Assembly (NCBI GenBank): GCA_042219835.1 | Contig: JBHJMN010000023.1 | Span: 24,402-88,401, forward strand | Direction of reading: 5' to 3' | DNA from: Paenibacillus_G elgii_A | GTDB lineage: Bacteria; Bacillota; Bacilli; Paenibacillales; NBRC-103111 | DNA: 64,000 nt | Shown: positions 26,983 through 35,956 of the stretch, in pieces | How positions within the stretch are numbered: the first letter of the stretch is position 1 | Layout of the letters: the number at the start of each line of letters is the position of its first letter | Notes under the pieces: model-generated | The model's input: only the letters and a program-made list of their open reading frames with translations | Told to the model about the DNA's origin: nothing | The model's database searches: none | Translations under genes and position numbers: made by a program

Positions 26983-27870
26983 GTGTCCGGCCCCATCAAA
27001 CGTCCCGATACCTACTTTGTCGTATCCAACCCGTACCCCGCGCCGGAAGACAGCCCTTTGACGGTTCTGTTCGCCGGCCACAGCCAGACGAAACCGGGGC
27101 ATAAGCCCGGACCGAAGGTGGTCGATTATTATTTGCTGCATCATGTGCTATCCGGCAAAGGCGCCTACGTCTGTCAGGGACAAACCTACGAGCTCGGCGC
27201 CGGCGACAGCTTCCTGATCGAGCCGGGCAAGCTGGTCAATTATATGGCCGATGCGATTGATCCGTGGCACTACCGCTGGGTCGCCTTCGAAGGGCGGCTC
27301 GCCGGGCGCTTGCTGCAGGATACGGGCCTTAGCTCACAGCAGCCGGTCGTGCATACCGGACGAAAGCGCTCGATCGGCGTCCTGTTCCACCAAGTGCAAT
27401 TGGCGTTTCAGCACCGCGGCGCAGGCGCCAATCTGAAAGCGAACGGCTGCCTGCACCTGCTGTTCGCCGAGTTCGCGGAAGCGCTTCACCCCCTTCGCGG
27501 GGACGAGCCGGAGCAGGCGACCGCCGCCGGGCAAACGGTGCAGCGGGCGCTGCAGTATTTATCCAAGCAGTATGCAGAGCCGATCACGATTGAGCTGATG
27601 GCCGAGTCTCTCGGCTACAACCGCGCGTATCTTTCGACGCTGTTCAAGCGGCAGACCGGGCTCGCGCCCGTGACGTTCCTGCTCCGGCTCCGGCTCGACA
27701 AAGCGCGCCATCTGCTGCGGGAACGTCCGGAGCTAACCGTGGAGCAGATCGCGTCTTCGGTCGGGTTCCAGGACCCGCTGTACTTTTCGAAGCAGTTCAA
27801 GCGGCACTACCAGCTCTCGCCGACCGATTACCGCAGCTCGCTGCTGCATCCCCCAGGTTCCGGCGATTAA
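26983..27870 (+). CDS. AraC family regulator, probably of the gal operon
   Basis: The 295-residue protein has an N-terminal cupin-like ligand domain (HHVLSGKGAYVCQGQTYELG) and a C-terminal double helix-turn-helix (ITIELMAESLGYNRAYLSTL and LTVEQIASSVGFQDPLYFSK). GTG 26983 is chosen for the AAAAGGAGG about 11 bases upstream; an in-frame ATG at 26956 lies before that site. It is divergent from galK, and its cupin half is of the sugar-binding kind, so control of galKET by galactose or a galactoside is likely. Its 3' end overlaps the convergent kinase gene by four bases. Confidence 0.88.
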   Translation: MSGPIKRPDTYFVVSNPYPAPEDSPLTVLFAGHSQTKPGHKPGPKVVDYYLLHHVLSGKGAYVCQGQTYELGAGDSFLIEPGKLVNYMADAIDPWHYRWVAFEGRLAGRLLQDTGLSSQQPVVHTGRKRSIGVLFHQVQLAFQHRGAGANLKANGCLHLLFAEFAEALHPLRGDEPEQATAAGQTVQRALQYLSKQYAEPITIELMAESLGYNRAYLSTLFKRQTGLAPVTFLLRLRLDKARHLLRERPELTVEQIASSVGFQDPLYFSKQFKRHYQLSPTDYRSSLLHPPGSGD

Positions 27871-30068
27871 GCGTCACGCATGCGATTCGTTTCTGACGCC
27901 GCTGACGTACGAGTCTCTTCACCCCCTTTCGCAAGGGGCAGCATGAAGGCGATGCAGGCGCCTTGACCTACGTGGCTTTTGGCCCAGATCCGGCCCCCAT
28001 GGTAGTCGACAATCTCTTTGGCGATAGCCAGCCCGAGGCCGCTGCCGCCGCCAGCCGTGTTGCGGGACTTGTCTTTTTTATAGAAGCGGTCGAAAATATG
28101 CGGCAAGTCTTCCGGATCAATGCCCGGGCCGTTATCCTGTACCTGCACGACAAGCGAATGCTCGTCCACAATAAAATGAAGCTGGATCAGCCCGCCGCGC
28201 GGCGTATGCTTGACCGCATTGTAAATCACGTTGGTCAGCACCTGATCGATCCGGTCGACGTCGATTTTGACCACAAGCTGCCGATGGGCCTCTGGCCGCA
28301 GCGAGTAGGCGACCGTCTCGAACTTAAGCCCGGCGCCGGCCAGCTCCAGCTCATAGCGCTCGTCGAAATAGCGGATAAAATCTTCCGTGCTCACCGGCTG
28401 GATATCGAAATCCATCTGTCTGGCCTCCAGCTTCGAGAGCTGGAACAAATCGGCGATGAGCCGGTTCAAGCCCGTAATCCGGTTATGGATGAGCTTTAAA
28501 TACTTTTGCTGCTGGTCGGGCTGCGAGACGACGCCGTCGATGAGCGCTTCCACGTACCCTTGAATCAGCGTCATCGGCGTTCCCAGATCGTGCGAGATAT
28601 TGCTGAGCAGGTGCCGCCTCGACGTTTCCATCCGCGCCAAGTCCTCGTTCATCCGCTCCAGACTGCGGTTGATGCGCTCCAGTTCGGCGGTCCGCTCGCG
28701 AATTTTGTGCTCCAGGCCGGTGTTCATCTCGCGCATTTGCCGCGATAGCGTCTCCACTTCCACGTAAGCCTTGGCCGATTTGGCGCTCAGAATGAACGAG
28801 GTCATGAACACGCAGACAAGCAAGCCATACGCCGACACCTCGCCAAGCTTGATCCACTGGTTATAATACATGATGTCCAGTATCACCGTGGACACGTAAG
28901 CGCCCGCGCCGATCGCGGCGAACAGAGCTCCATCTCTTTTACGAAGCAGGGCTCGTCCCAGGCCGAACAGCAGGCAGCCGCTGGTGAGAAGCGTAATAAG
29001 CTGGAACACCGGCGTCGTATAGGTCACCCATGGGGGCGGAATCAGAAAGGCCGAAGCCGAGAACGCTACGCCAAGCGCCAGAATAGTCCGGACGATGCCG
29101 GGGCGCACCTCCTGCGGATACAGCGAGTGCATGAACATGATCATGACGGGCACGCCCATGTAAAAGCATACGTACTCCATGCGCAACTCCGTCAGCCAAG
29201 GTACCTCGGGGATAAAATAATACATCACGCCTTCGCCCGTAAAGAAGGCCCGTATGCCGATCAACAAACAAAAAAGGCCGAAATACAGCGATCCTTTCTC
29301 TTTGCGCCTCAGCGCAATCAGACCGATGTGATACAGCCCCATCGACAGCAGACTTCCTATCACAAACGTCTCGATCGCAAGCTCTCTCCGGAGCTTGCTG
29401 TCGAGCGTGCTCCATAAGCCGAGCTCGACCGGTTTCCAGATGCCCCCGAGCCGGTGGTGGTAATTGGAAACCTGAATGACGATATCCAGCGGTCCGCCTG
29501 CATGACGGAACCGGATCAAATTCGGGGTATATAGAGGCTTGGAAGTCAGGATGTCTTCTCCGACCGTACCGCTGCTTGCGAGCGGCTCACCGTTTACCCA
29601 GGCCTTGTAGGCCGTCCGGATGTATGGAAGCTTCAGCCCCAGATCTGAGGCGGGGCCATTCAGCATCACTCTCAAGTGAAAGGTCGCATAACCCGATCCG
29701 CCCGGCTGCACGCCGTCCACAAGGACACGATTCCATACCTCAGGGAGAGCGATCAGGGCCGCCCGCTCCCCCGCGGCATGCTCCGAGGAGGCCAGCTCTT
29801 CCGGCGTCAGCAGGCGCATCCAGTACATTTTCCATTCGCCGTCCAGCCGGACCGTTCCAAGAGATTCCAAGCCGTAGCGCTCCAGATCCATGACCCCTTG
29901 AACGGCACGGGGCGCGGACTTCTCGGCAGAGGAAAGGAAATAGCCGATACCTGCGATCCCCGCGGCCAATAAAACTATGGAAATAAACACCCAAAACCAT
30001 TTATAATAATAGAAATAGTTTCTGGAAATGGATACCACTTTCTTCCTGTTGTTCAAATGGGCTTCCAT
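27867..30068 (-). CDS. Membrane sensor histidine kinase with 7TMR-DISM-like sensor
   Basis: About 733 residues. A transmembrane helix near residue 22 is followed by an extracellular jelly-roll-like domain (GEWKMYWMRLLTPEEL, WNRVLVDGVQPGGSGYATFH) and about seven membrane helices. This is the 7TMR-DISM layout known from carbohydrate- or small-molecule-sensing kinases. A coiled-coil linker leads to HisKA (NISHDLGTPMTLIQGYVEAL) and HATPase (NVIYNAVKHTP, GGGSGLGLAI). The start at 30068 is uncertain because AGGAG lies almost on it; upstream in-frame starts overlap the divergent regulator. Its partner is the response regulator at 30139. Confidence 0.88.
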   Translation of the reverse strand: MEAHLNNRKKVVSISRNYFYYYKWFWVFISIVLLAAGIAGIGYFLSSAEKSAPRAVQGVMDLERYGLESLGTVRLDGEWKMYWMRLLTPEELASSEHAAGERAALIALPEVWNRVLVDGVQPGGSGYATFHLRVMLNGPASDLGLKLPYIRTAYKAWVNGEPLASSGTVGEDILTSKPLYTPNLIRFRHAGGPLDIVIQVSNYHHRLGGIWKPVELGLWSTLDSKLRRELAIETFVIGSLLSMGLYHIGLIALRRKEKGSLYFGLFCLLIGIRAFFTGEGVMYYFIPEVPWLTELRMEYVCFYMGVPVMIMFMHSLYPQEVRPGIVRTILALGVAFSASAFLIPPPWVTYTTPVFQLITLLTSGCLLFGLGRALLRKRDGALFAAIGAGAYVSTVILDIMYYNQWIKLGEVSAYGLLVCVFMTSFILSAKSAKAYVEVETLSRQMREMNTGLEHKIRERTAELERINRSLERMNEDLARMETSRRHLLSNISHDLGTPMTLIQGYVEALIDGVVSQPDQQQKYLKLIHNRITGLNRLIADLFQLSKLEARQMDFDIQPVSTEDFIRYFDERYELELAGAGLKFETVAYSLRPEAHRQLVVKIDVDRIDQVLTNVIYNAVKHTPRGGLIQLHFIVDEHSLVVQVQDNGPGIDPEDLPHIFDRFYKKDKSRNTAGGGSGLGLAIAKEIVDYHGGRIWAKSHVGQGACIAFMLPLAKGGEETRTSAASETNRMRDA

Positions 30069-30138
30069 TCTCCTATCGTACCTTAAACTGCATCTTTTGG
30101 AAACCGGGATAAACGGCTCACTTTTGGAGGAGAAATCG

Positions 30139-30831
30139 ATGCCTGGAGAAAAAATACTCATCGTCGACGATGAAGCCGAGATTATCGAATTAATCAGTCT
30201 TTATTTGCGTAAGGAGGGGTATGACGTACTGTATTCCGGGAATGGTGCGGAAGCGCTTGCCATGGTGCGGGAGCACCGTCCGGATTTGGTGATTCTCGAT
30301 ATTTTACTCCCTGAAATGGACGGCATCGAAGTATGCCGGCAAATCCGGAAGTCCTACAATACGCCGATTTTATTTCTGAGCTGCAAAAGCGAGGATATGG
30401 ATATTATTCTGGGGTTCAGCATCGGCGGGGACGATTACATAACGAAGCCGTTCAGTCCCGGCCAGCTCGTTGCCCGGGTCAAAGCGCATCTGCGCCGCAG
30501 CCAGCTGCTTGAGCAGCACAAGGAAGATTCCCAGTACCTGTCGTTTCCGGGACTGGAGATCGACTTGCTCAGCCGGACCGTGAAGGCAAGCGGCGGGCTC
30601 GTGCCGTTGTCTTCCAAGGAATTCGACCTGCTGCTGCATCTCGCCCGCTCGCCCGGCAAGGTGCTCCCGCTTGAACAGCTGTATAAAATGACCTGGGGCG
30701 TGGACAGCAACGGCGACACGCGCACGCTGCTCGTTCACATCAGCAACCTGCGCAAGAAGATCGAAGCGAACCCCACCGATCCGAAATACATCCATACCGT
30801 GCGGGGGATCGGCTACAAATTTAACGTGTAG
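30139..30831 (+). CDS. OmpR/PhoB-type response regulator
   Basis: The 230-residue protein has a receiver domain (ILIVDDEAEIIELI, phosphoacceptor Asp in LVILDILLPEMDG, Lys in YITKPF) and a winged-helix DNA-binding domain (LSSKEFDLLLHLARSPGKVL, THIRTVRGIGYKFNV-like end). ATG 30139 follows GGAGGAG. It is divergent from the 7TMR-DISM kinase with 70 bases between starts, unusual for a cognate pair, which are mostly co-directional. Autoregulation of both genes from that short gap is likely. Confidence 0.92.
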   Translation: MPGEKILIVDDEAEIIELISLYLRKEGYDVLYSGNGAEALAMVREHRPDLVILDILLPEMDGIEVCRQIRKSYNTPILFLSCKSEDMDIILGFSIGGDDYITKPFSPGQLVARVKAHLRRSQLLEQHKEDSQYLSFPGLEIDLLSRTVKASGGLVPLSSKEFDLLLHLARSPGKVLPLEQLYKMTWGVDSNGDTRTLLVHISNLRKKIEANPTDPKYIHTVRGIGYKFNV

Positions 30832-30839
30832 CATAAAAC

Positions 30840-31538
30840 TTACGGCTGATGCCCGATGGCGCTCATCAGCTTGTCCAGCTCTTCCGGGGTCAGATCGCGC
30901 CACTGCCCTACGGGCAACCCGGCCAGCTTGATGTTCATAATGCGCACCCGCTTCAACCGGCGAACCTCGTAGCCGAAGGCGGCGCTCATCCGTCGAATTT
31001 GACGGTTCAGTCCTTGCGTCAACACGATCCGAAACGTCCGGTCGTCGATGCGGCTCACTTTGCACGGTTTGGTAACGGTCCCGAGAATCCGCACGCCGCT
31101 CGCCATTCCCTGCAAAAACATCGGCGTGACCGGTTTGTTCACCGTCACGATGTATTCCTTATCGTGCTCGTGCTCGGAGCGTAATATTTTGTTGACGATA
31201 TCGCCGTCGTTCGTAAGTAGAATCAATCCTTCGGAGTCTTTATCCAGCCGTCCGATCGGGAAAATGCGCTCACGGTGACCCACAAAGTCCACGATATTGC
31301 CGCGGACGTGCCGTTCCGTCGTGCTGGTGATGCCGACCGGCTTGTGGAGCGCAATGTAGACGTGCTTTGTCTTCTCTCTGACCGGTTTTCCGTCGATTCG
31401 CACGTCGTCTCCTTCGCTCACCCGGCTTCCGAGCTCGGCCAGCTGGCTGTTAATCGTGACGCGCTTTCCCTCAATCAGCTGATCTGCTTCGCGCCGGGAG
31501 CAAAATCCCGTTTCGCTGATATATTTGTTGATTCTCAT
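30840..31538 (-). CDS. rluF: 23S rRNA pseudouridine synthase, RluF type
   Basis: The 232-residue protein has an S4 RNA-binding domain (MRINKYISETGFCSRREADQ) and the RsuA/RluB-family catalytic domain with the Asp in PIGRLDKDSEGLILLTNDG. RluF modifies U2604 of 23S rRNA in E. coli; the related RsuA/RluB types are less similar at the EKEYIVTV-like HDKEYIVTVNKPV segment. ATG 31538 is preferred to GTG 31547 since GGAGTGAG precedes it. It ends eight bases from the convergent regulator. Confidence 0.88.
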   Translation of the reverse strand: MRINKYISETGFCSRREADQLIEGKRVTINSQLAELGSRVSEGDDVRIDGKPVREKTKHVYIALHKPVGITSTTERHVRGNIVDFVGHRERIFPIGRLDKDSEGLILLTNDGDIVNKILRSEHEHDKEYIVTVNKPVTPMFLQGMASGVRILGTVTKPCKVSRIDDRTFRIVLTQGLNRQIRRMSAAFGYEVRRLKRVRIMNIKLAGLPVGQWRDLTPEELDKLMSAIGHQP

Positions 31539-31639
31539 CGTTCTCACTCCGCTTGTCCTGATCTTATCGTTTCATTATACCATGCGGGTTTTTCGTTGCA
31601 AAAAATGAAAATAACTTTAGGAAAAGAGGCGAACATCCT

Positions 31640-32128
31640 ATGATCGAAAACAAGGCAAAGCTCCCGGAGATGGAGCCTGTTCTGGTGGAACACAAGGAGT
31701 TGAAGCTGATCGGCATCCCGTGCATCGGCTTGAACGACATGGAAGGCAAGTATCGGCACGCCAAAGAAGCGCTGCTGTCCTCTGCCAAGCATTTGCCCCA
31801 TATCGTGAATCCTCAAATTCATTACGGCCTGTGGCCGCACGGATCGTCGCAGAGCCATCCGGATACGCACGTATACATCCTTTGCACAGAGGTCGAATCG
31901 TACGACAGCATTCCCGAATGGTTCCTCCGCCTGACCGTCCCGGCGCAGCGGTGCGTCGTCGTGGCGAATAAGGACGGCAATTTCGAGGCGGCCAGTCAAG
32001 CGGTCGAAACGTATTTGCACAAAAAGGGACTTCAAACAAGCACCGGCGAGCGTACCTTCACGATATGCGAACGATACAACTACGAAGGCGAAGGATTCGC
32101 GCGGTATTCGCTTCCGCTCGTCGATTGA
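31640..32128 (+). CDS. GyrI-like effector-binding domain protein
   Basis: The 162-residue protein is a stand-alone GyrI-like/AraC effector-binding domain: an N-terminal strand (VEHKELKLIGIPCIGLNDM), central YGLWPHG and a HVYILCTEVESYDSIPEWF segment with the family's conserved Glu region, then TFTICERY near the end. Such domains bind small hydrophobic molecules. There is no attached DNA-binding domain. ATG 31640 follows AGAGG. It is divergent from rluF. Confidence 0.78.
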   Translation: MIENKAKLPEMEPVLVEHKELKLIGIPCIGLNDMEGKYRHAKEALLSSAKHLPHIVNPQIHYGLWPHGSSQSHPDTHVYILCTEVESYDSIPEWFLRLTVPAQRCVVVANKDGNFEAASQAVETYLHKKGLQTSTGERTFTICERYNYEGEGFARYSLPLVD

Positions 32129-32225
32129 AGCCGCCTGTTGAACCGAACGCCAGCCCCTTTGCGCCTGCCATGCGCTTCTCCTGACGGACAAGCTCCGAAG
32201 AAGAGAATTTGGCCGCACGGGGGTT

Positions 32226-32681
32226 TTACCGCTCCGGCGTGCTTTGCGGCTTGGAAACCGCAGCGCGCGGCGAACCGGCAACTGCTGTGTGCGGCCCCGC
32301 GGAGCTTTTTTTGGTAAACAAAGTGAAAAAGCCGGTGTGCGTCGTGATATTCATCGTTTTGCCGTCCTTTACAAAAACGCGCAGGGCCCCCACCTGCTCC
32401 TCCTTGTCTTCCTTCCACCCCCACTTGCGAATCTCATTCGCGTAGAAGTCGGGAATGCTTTCCTTTTCTGCGATACCTTTCATGTTGTAGCGGACATAAA
32501 CGACTCCCGGCTTGGAGAACGGAACGTCCGATTTGCGCGCCTCCGCCGGCACGGGAAACTGCCCGTCGATGCTGGAGCCGACAAAGCTGTTGTTATCGGA
32601 AAACGCATACCCGTACGCCAGAGCCGATAAGGTCACCGCCACCATAAGAAATAAAATAAACCGCAGCGATTTGCCGCGCAT
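32226..32681 (-). CDS. Secreted or membrane-anchored protein of unknown function
   Basis: The 151-residue protein starts at ATG 32681 after GGGGGTG. Residues about 4-27 are hydrophobic (SLRFILFLMVAVTLSALAYG) and would act as signal peptide or anchor. The outer part is mixed alpha/beta (KPGVVYVRYNMKGIAEKESI) and ends in a Ser/Ala/Pro-rich tail. No family recognised. Confidence 0.65.
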   Translation of the reverse strand: MRGKSLRFILFLMVAVTLSALAYGYAFSDNNSFVGSSIDGQFPVPAEARKSDVPFSKPGVVYVRYNMKGIAEKESIPDFYANEIRKWGWKEDKEEQVGALRVFVKDGKTMNITTHTGFFTLFTKKSSAGPHTAVAGSPRAAVSKPQSTPER

Positions 32682-32833
32682 ACCAACACCCCCAGTCCTT
32701 CTATACTTATTCGAAAAAGAATGACGATCTAGTACCATACTAAGTTTCATCCTTATCCAAACGGTGTAATAAAAGAGTACACGGATGCGCCATGCTCTCC
32801 GGCAGAAAATAACGAATCGAGGAGTGTTGCTCT

Positions 32834-33301
32834 ATGACCCGTAAAAAAACGCTGCCGTCGATCACCAAGCCCTTTTCCCACGTGCACGCCACACTCAAAA
32901 CGATGGGATTCACCGAACTGCCGTCCCGGGAAGGAAGCACGTATGAATTAACGTTTCGCGATTCCGCTTCATTGCAGGAATATCCGTACCGTATCTATAC
33001 GCACACGCAGGAGAACGGCCAGACCCGCGTTGACTTGAACGATGCCGGCTTCGTTGCGCAGGACAATATACCCGTTTCGGCTGCCACCGCAGCCCAAGAG
33101 ATGTTGGCGGAGCTTCAGCAATATATGGAATACGGCCCGGCCAAGACGAAGCCGACCGAATCGACGCCGATCGGCAAAGCGATGAACGGCAAGATGGCCA
33201 ACAACGAGAAGGAGGTCAGACAGCTTGGCAAAGTGATGGCTAACCTCCCAACGAATTCGCAGGTGATGGAAAAGGGCATGATGCCGGACCCCCTGCAATG
33301 A
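32834..33301 (+). CDS. Cytoplasmic protein of unknown function
   Basis: The 155-residue protein begins MTRKKTLPSITKPFSHVHAT after GGAG upstream of ATG 32834. It has a strand-rich middle (YRIYTHTQENGQTRVDLNDA) and a Lys/Asn-rich C-terminus ending MMPDPLQ. There is no signal peptide or membrane helix. It is followed by its own terminator, so it is probably monocistronic. I recognise no domain. Confidence 0.7.
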   Translation: MTRKKTLPSITKPFSHVHATLKTMGFTELPSREGSTYELTFRDSASLQEYPYRIYTHTQENGQTRVDLNDAGFVAQDNIPVSAATAAQEMLAELQQYMEYGPAKTKPTESTPIGKAMNGKMANNEKEVRQLGKVMANLPTNSQVMEKGMMPDPLQ

Positions 33302-33334
33302 GATCCCCCGCTTGGGGGAACATATCGGATCGCT

Positions 33335-33364
33335 TGGAGCTTCCTTCGGAGGCTCCTTTTTTAC
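33335..33364 (+). terminator. Rho-independent terminator
   Basis: GGAGCTTCC pairs with GGAGGCTCC around a TTC loop, then six T. Confidence 0.85.
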
Positions 33365-33475
33365 GTGTCCACCTGCTGAAACAAGGCGTCCGGCGCGAAT
33401 AGGTTAATAGACTTGGTTCATTTACGCTGAAGCAGCGAACATTCCGTGGCAAACAAAAAAGGGGGACCATCAGCC

Positions 33476-35872
33476 ATGAGCTTATCCCGGATGTTTCGTT
33501 GGAGGCCAAAAACAAAGTCAGACATGGGCTCTTCGCCGAAACGTGAGGGGGCGGGCGAGGGGCAGTCGTATAGAGCCTCCGGCGCAGGAAGCCGCGCGGC
33601 GGACGAAGCCCGGCAGGCAGTACGATCCACGTGGCGCAAAACCGGTAGTGCGGGCCAAGAGGATACGAGCCGCCGACAGACGGCAGGCGAATTCCGACCC
33701 GCGGCACGCGAGGCACGAGAGCCTGCGGCGGGTGGCGGAGCAGCGGCGCGGAAGGAACGGGAATACGCGGCCAGTGATCCCCGTGCTGCGGTTCGAGAGA
33801 CGCAGGAGCCTGCGCCGGGCAGCAGCGGCGGTACGGCGGTGAGAGAGACGAAGAAAGCTCGCCGTTTCCGGGGACAGCGGTGGCTGTGGACGGCAGGGCT
33901 GCTCTGCTTTGCGGCCGGGGCGGCCGGTCTTGGCGCTGCCGCCGTATGGGTGCGCGATCTGGATATCAGCAAGCTGGAGCATCCGCTCCCCGAGCCGAGC
34001 TTCGTGATGGATGCCGGAGGGCAACCGGTGTCGCAGTTGTCCTCCTCCCGAATCGTCCCGGTGCCGATCGGCCAAATTCCGCTGGATTTGCGGAATGCCG
34101 TCGTTGCGGTAGAAGACCGGCGTTTTTATGATCATGCCGGCTTCGACGTGTGGTCGATCGGCCGCGCGCTGGTCCGCGACTTGAAAGCCGGAGCGATGGA
34201 GGAGGGCGGCAGCACAATCACGCAGCAGCTTGCTAAAAATTTGTTCCTCGACTCGGACAAATCGTTCAACCGCAAATTCAAGGAGCTCGGTTACGCAATA
34301 AAAATCAACTTTGCTTACAGCAAAGACGAAATTTTGGAACTGTATCTGAACAGCATTTACTTCGGTGAAGGGCGCTGGGGCGTCGAAGGGGCAGCGCAGC
34401 AATATTTCGGCAAATCCGTTCAGCAGCTGACGCTTGCCGAGTCGGCCGTGCTCGCCGGTCTGCCCAAAGCCCCTTCGCTCTACTCTCCGGCACGGCATCC
34501 GGACAAGGCGATGGAGCGACGAAACCTCGTGCTATCGCTGATGAAGGAGCAGCATTTCATCAGCGACGCCGCCTACGACAAGGCCGTCGCCGAGCCGATT
34601 GCGCTCAAGCCGAACAACGGAGAGTCGCTGAAGGGAAGGCATCCTTCCTATGTCGACTATGTCATGGATGAAGCCGAGAAGCTTTACGGCTTTACGGAGC
34701 AGCAGATATTGACGCACGGCCTGCGGATTCATACGGCGATGGACCTTAAGGTGCAGCAAGCGGCGGAAGAGGTGTACCGCACCGATGCGCTCTTCCCGCA
34801 AAGTCCTTCCGACCGCCCGGTGCAGAGCGGAGCGGTCGTGCTGGACCAGCGAACCGGCGGCATCCGTGCGATCGTCGGCGCGCGAGGGGATCAGACCTAC
34901 CGCGGCTTCAACCGGGCCACCGAGCTGAAGCGGCAGCCCGGCTCGTCGTTTAAGCCGCTGGCGGTCTATGGGCCTGCGCTTGAGCTTGGCTATACCCCGG
35001 AGTCGATCTTATATGACGGGCAGCTCGACATTTCCGGGTATCGTCCACAGGATTGGGACGGACAAACGAGGGGCGAGGTCTCGCTTCGGGAAGCCGTACT
35101 GCGTTCGTGGAATATTCCGGCCGTCTGGCTGCTGAATGAAATCGGCATCGACGCTGGAATGAACTACGTGCGTAAAGCCGGAATCGCTCTGCCTCCAGCG
35201 GACCGCAACTTAAGCCTCGCGCTCGGCGGCTTGTCCGAAGGCGTCTCGCCCTTGCAGATGGCTCAGGCATACGGCGGCATAGCTAATCAGGGCGTAATGC
35301 AGAACGCCCACGCCATCACCAAGATTACGACCAAGGACGGAAATACGCTCATCGAGGCCAAGCCGCAGCCGACCAAGCTGACAGAGCCGGTCTACGCCTA
35401 TACGCTGACGAGGCTGCTTCAAGAGACCGTCGCGCAAGGAACGGGGATCGCCGCCGCCATCGGCGGCCGTCCCGCCGCGGGCAAGACGGGGACGACGCAG
35501 CTGCCCGCAACGGCCGAATTCGGGGCCATCGGCCGGAATGGCATTAAAGACGCCTGGTTCGTTGGCTTCACTCCCGAGCTGACGGCGGCGATTTGGCTGG
35601 GGTACGACCAGACGGACAAGACCCATTATTTGACGACGGGCGGAGCGGTGCCCGCGCAGCTGTTTCGGGAAATCATGACCCGAGCGCTGAAGGATGCTCC
35701 GGTAACGGATTTTCCGATACCCGAAGACGTGCGCCGGGCCATGGAGGAGGTGCAGCTGCGCTCACCGCTCGGAGGCGACGGACGCTCGCCGGAAACCGTG
35801 GAGCCGCAGGAACGCGGCAGCAAGCCGGAAACGCGCCGTCCCGGCTGGCTAAGAAAAAAACAAGGTGATTGA
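33476..35872 (+). CDS. Class A penicillin-binding protein (PBP1A family)
   Basis: The 798-residue bifunctional peptidoglycan synthase has an unusually long basic cytoplasmic tail (about residues 1-133), one membrane helix (about 134-156), a glycosyltransferase domain and a transpeptidase domain. Visible motifs: catalytic Glu in AVEDRRFYDHAG, GGSTITQQLAKN, LNSIYFGEGRWGVE; then Ser-x-x-Lys in PGSSFKPLA, Ser-x-Asn in RSWNIPA and KTG in AGKTGTTQ. ATG 33476 is chosen for AGGGGGA nine bases before; GTG 33446 is also in frame. The Arg/Ala/Glu tail contains loose repeats (PAAREAREPA, RAAVRETQEPA). Confidence 0.94.
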   Translation: MSLSRMFRWRPKTKSDMGSSPKREGAGEGQSYRASGAGSRAADEARQAVRSTWRKTGSAGQEDTSRRQTAGEFRPAAREAREPAAGGGAAARKEREYAASDPRAAVRETQEPAPGSSGGTAVRETKKARRFRGQRWLWTAGLLCFAAGAAGLGAAAVWVRDLDISKLEHPLPEPSFVMDAGGQPVSQLSSSRIVPVPIGQIPLDLRNAVVAVEDRRFYDHAGFDVWSIGRALVRDLKAGAMEEGGSTITQQLAKNLFLDSDKSFNRKFKELGYAIKINFAYSKDEILELYLNSIYFGEGRWGVEGAAQQYFGKSVQQLTLAESAVLAGLPKAPSLYSPARHPDKAMERRNLVLSLMKEQHFISDAAYDKAVAEPIALKPNNGESLKGRHPSYVDYVMDEAEKLYGFTEQQILTHGLRIHTAMDLKVQQAAEEVYRTDALFPQSPSDRPVQSGAVVLDQRTGGIRAIVGARGDQTYRGFNRATELKRQPGSSFKPLAVYGPALELGYTPESILYDGQLDISGYRPQDWDGQTRGEVSLREAVLRSWNIPAVWLLNEIGIDAGMNYVRKAGIALPPADRNLSLALGGLSEGVSPLQMAQAYGGIANQGVMQNAHAITKITTKDGNTLIEAKPQPTKLTEPVYAYTLTRLLQETVAQGTGIAAAIGGRPAAGKTGTTQLPATAEFGAIGRNGIKDAWFVGFTPELTAAIWLGYDQTDKTHYLTTGGAVPAQLFREIMTRALKDAPVTDFPIPEDVRRAMEEVQLRSPLGGDGRSPETVEPQERGSKPETRRPGWLRKKQGD

Positions 35873-35956
35873 GCCCATTTTCGGATGGATAAGTGCCCAA
35901 TTCCTCCTCTCTGACATATGGTGGAGTATGTTCTAATCAGAGAGGAGAAATCAAAT

